This document shows positions 14,498 to 15,757 of a stretch of 15,757 bases of DNA, piece by piece (the first letter of the stretch is position 1; every line of letters starts with the position of its first letter). A model generated the notes under the pieces. That model worked only from the letters and a program-made list of their open reading frames with translations. It was not told where the DNA came from and made no database searches. The stretch is from Bacteroidales bacterium (lineage in GTDB: Bacteria; Bacteroidota; Bacteroidia; Bacteroidales; UBA1715), in assembly GCA_017618935.1 (NCBI GenBank), contig JAFZTG010000029.1, positions 1 through 15,757 on the forward strand, read 5' to 3'. The translations under genes were made by a program, and so were the position numbers.

Positions 14498-15103
14498 TTA
14501 CGATTTTTCTATTTTGAATCCTACGGGTTTTCGTTCTTGGAATGTTTTTCGCACGGCGTTTTCTGCTTGCAGTTCGGCAAGCGTTTGATTTATCAGTTCC
14601 AATTGCGTAGCCGTGTCGTCGTTGATGTCGTTTTGGTCACGAAGCACACTTTCAATGTAATCGTTTAATTTATCTATACGAAGTGCCAAATTTTCGATTT
14701 GTAACATTTCGGATTTCTTTTCTGCAACAAAATGTTTTAGTGCTATGAAAGTTCGCATTATTTGTAGATTTACTTTTATTGCGATGTCCGAAGATAAGAC
14801 AGAACTTAACATTGAAATTCCTAATTCGGTGAATGCAAACGGCAAATACCTTGTTCCACCTCGTTTGTTTGAGGTCGCAAATTGCGACCTCAAAGTTGCA
14901 AATTCAGCTTCTGTTAAAACAAACATTGCATCATTAGGAAATCGCTCAATGTTTCGTTTCACTGCTTCTTTAAGTCTTTTAGTTTCAACTTGGTAGAGTA
15001 CTGCCAAATCAAAATCGAGCATGACTTTCTGCCCACGAATTTCGTGGATTTTGCTTTTAATGTTGTCAACCGAAATCGGTGTGACGGGCTGTATTTCATT
15101 CAT
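14498..15103 (-). CDS. ORF6N-domain (phage-type DNA-binding) protein, copy 2
   Basis: This 201-residue paralogue is identical to copy 1 over the first 30 residues and nearly identical over the last ~45 (from VLRDQNDIND). In the domain it reads DFDLAVLYQVETKRLKEAVK (30-49), NIERFPNDAM, LRSQFATSN (71-79) and FTELGISMLSSVLSSDIAI. The tail region 115-150 (HFVAEKKSEMLQIENLALRI) is unlike copies 1 and 3. The gene lies 3 nt after the copy 3 stop and 3 nt before the copy 1 start, each junction reading TAA-TAA-ATG. The three are therefore almost certainly one transcript. Divergence concentrated in the middle suggests that the copies differ in DNA target or partner rather than being redundant; that is inference. 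Confidence 0.88.
   Translation of the reverse strand: MNEIQPVTPISVDNIKSKIHEIRGQKVMLDFDLAVLYQVETKRLKEAVKRNIERFPNDAMFVLTEAEFATLRSQFATSNKRGGTRYLPFAFTELGISMLSSVLSSDIAIKVNLQIMRTFIALKHFVAEKKSEMLQIENLALRIDKLNDYIESVLRDQNDINDDTATQLELINQTLAELQAENAVRKTFQERKPVGFKIEKS
14868..14894. repeat. 27-nt perfect inverted repeat inside ORF6N copy 2
   Basis: Two 13-nt arms flank A14881, with core AGGTCGCAAATTGCGACCT. Compared with copy 1 over the 42 nt 14853-14894, only two bases differ, and they are the symmetric pair at -4 and +4 from the centre (14877 and 14885). The palindrome stays perfect. Confidence 0.95.
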
Positions 15104-15106
15104 TTA

Positions 15107-15727
15107 TTACGATTTTTCTATTTTGAATCCTACGGGTTTTCGTTCTTGGAATGTTTTTCGCACGGCGTTTTCTGCCTGCAGTTCGGCAAGCGTTTGATTT
15201 ATCAGTTCCAATTGCGTAGCCATGTCGTCATTGATGTCGTTTTGGTCACGGAGAACGTCTTCTATATAAACTGAAAGTGAATCAAGTTTGTGTTCGATTT
15301 TCTCAAAACGTGTGTTTTGATTTGTAATAAATTGCAAATTATGACGCATAAGCATAAACGCTCGCATAATATTGATATTTACTTGAATAGCAGTAGAAGA
15401 GTGCAAGACACTACTTAGCATGGATATTCCCAATTCAGTGAAAACATAAGGTTTATATCTATTTCCACCACGATTTGATTCATTAGTGTTTTTTGAGGTG
15501 CCAAATTGGCACCTCAAAAAATCAGATTCTTCGTCATTCAATTGAAACATAAAATCTTCAGGGAATCGTTCAATATTTCGCTTTACCTGACGGTTTAATT
15601 GTTTTGTTTCTACTTGATACAATTCTGCCAAGTCTCTGTCGAGCATGACTTTCTGCCCACGAATTTCGTGGATTTTACTCTTAATGTTGTCAACCGAAAT
15701 CGGTGTGACGGGCTGTAATTCATTCAT
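15107..15727 (-). CDS. ORF6N-domain (phage-type DNA-binding) protein, copy 3 (first in the transcript)
   Basis: This 206-residue paralogue is the promoter-proximal member of the array. It differs from copies 1 and 2 in residues 43-70 (QLNRQVKRNIERFPEDFM, FQLNDEESDF). It carries LRCQFGTSKN (71-80) in place of LRSQF(V/A)TSN, and has a 5-residue insertion around residues 79-85 (TSKNTNESNRGGNRY). Its end RKPVGFKIEKS and coil region closely match the others. The ATG at 15727 is followed 4 nt later by an out-of-frame ATG. The MNELQPVTPIS start is conserved in all three copies (MNE(I/L)QPVTPIS), which supports this choice. A Bacteroidetes -7 box lies 20 nt upstream. Being first and nearest the promoter, it is probably the most expressed copy. 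Confidence 0.88.
   Translation of the reverse strand: MNELQPVTPISVDNIKSKIHEIRGQKVMLDRDLAELYQVETKQLNRQVKRNIERFPEDFMFQLNDEESDFLRCQFGTSKNTNESNRGGNRYKPYVFTELGISMLSSVLHSSTAIQVNINIMRAFMLMRHNLQFITNQNTRFEKIEHKLDSLSVYIEDVLRDQNDINDDMATQLELINQTLAELQAENAVRKTFQERKPVGFKIEKS
15489..15521. repeat. 33-nt perfect inverted repeat inside ORF6N copy 3
   Basis: Two 16-nt arms flank A15505, with core AGGTGCCAAATTGGCACCT and flanking T6/A6. It occupies the same codons as in copies 1 and 2, but the inner arms differ (TGCCAA against TCACAA and TCGCAA), with every change matched on the opposite arm. Confidence 0.95.
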
Positions 15728-15747
15728 TTTGGTAATTTTTAGGTATG

Positions 15748-15755
15748 CAAAGATA
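15748..15755 (-). promoter_or_regulatory. -7 element of the ORF6N array promoter
   Basis: On the minus strand this reads TATCTTTG, a perfect TAnnTTTG box, 20 nt before the ATG of copy 3. The expected -33 TTTG would lie beyond the right edge of the window, so only half of the promoter can be tested. Confidence 0.6.
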
Positions 15756-15757
15756 AC

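Larger units (their letters stand above)
13889..15727 (-). repeat. three-unit tandem repeat of ORF6N genes with mosaic identity
   Basis: Three units of about 609, 609 and 621 nt lie head to tail. The first 89 nt of each gene (14406-14494, 15015-15103, 15639-15727) differ at only 1-2 bases between copy 1 and either other copy. The last ~145 nt are also nearly identical, with copies 2 and 3 closest. Upstream of the shared 89 nt, copies 1 and 3 share a further stretch that copy 2 lacks. In the tail-coil region copies 1 and 3 again resemble each other more than copy 2. Around the internal palindrome, copies 1 and 2 are closest. Relationships change along the gene, which points to recombination among copies. 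Confidence 0.85.

Noticed and set aside
14258..15521. Inserted mobile palindromic elements (MITE/RPE-like) inside the ORF6N genes
   Set aside because: The palindromes encode residues that belong to the normal ORF6N domain (L.(S/C)QF.TS), with no added length or target-site duplication, so they are part of the gene and not insertions.
13889..15727. Diversity-generating retroelement or CRISPR-like array as the explanation of the repeats
   Set aside because: There is no reverse transcriptase, template repeat or cas gene in the window. Differences between copies are not limited to adenines, and the repeats are full genes rather than short spaced units.

Overview
The window looks like the chromosome of a Bacteroidota member, most likely Bacteroidales. 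The reasons are the moderately AT-rich genes, several upstream sites that fit the Bacteroidetes sigma factor (TTTG, about 19 nt, then TAnnTTTG), a DUF4837 lipoprotein, Bacteroidetes-style signal peptides ending in -CQ, and tandem ORF6N-domain genes. No tRNA, rRNA, CRISPR array or insertion sequence was seen.

1-8187: most of a type II fatty-acid/polyketide-like cluster of the aryl polyene/flexirubin kind. In order it holds the 3' end of a probable hotdog dehydratase, a 4HBT-type thioesterase, a ketosynthase (KS), a half-length KS-fold protein, an acyl carrier protein, a second full KS, a KS-like protein that has lost its catalytic residues (chain-length-factor type), a small four-helix membrane protein, two LolA-like periplasmic proteins, a FabZ-like dehydratase and a family 2 glycosyltransferase. 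The genes are tightly packed, with several stop/start overlaps. Two complete KSs would extend an ACP-bound chain, each perhaps paired with a non-catalytic partner. The dehydratases would leave conjugated double bonds. The LolA-like and membrane proteins would help deliver or display the lipid in the envelope, and the glycosyltransferase may decorate it. The ketoreductase, ligase, exporter and acyltransferase expected for such a pathway are not here and may lie upstream of base 1. A housekeeping purine-salvage gene (hpt) sits on the minus strand inside the cluster and abuts the thioesterase gene with no gap.

8188-13629: housekeeping genes on the plus strand. They are an indolepyruvate:ferredoxin oxidoreductase alpha subunit (iorA, without its partner iorB) ending at a good intrinsic terminator, a DUF4837 lipoprotein overlapping a UbiA-family (MqnP/UbiA-like) prenyltransferase gene, and nadB (L-aspartate oxidase, NAD synthesis).

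13630-15757: a minus-strand array of three near-identical-ended ORF6N-domain (phage-type DNA-binding) genes, followed by a decayed fourth copy. The copies are mosaic. Their first ~89 nt and last ~145 nt are nearly identical, while the middles differ. Inside each copy, at the same codon position, lies a long inverted repeat whose two arms change together from copy to copy (cores TCACAA-A-TTGTGA, TCGCAA-A-TTGCGA, TGCCAA-A-TTGGCA). A slightly imperfect fourth version is in the relic. This paired variation within coding sequence is the most unusual signal in the window.
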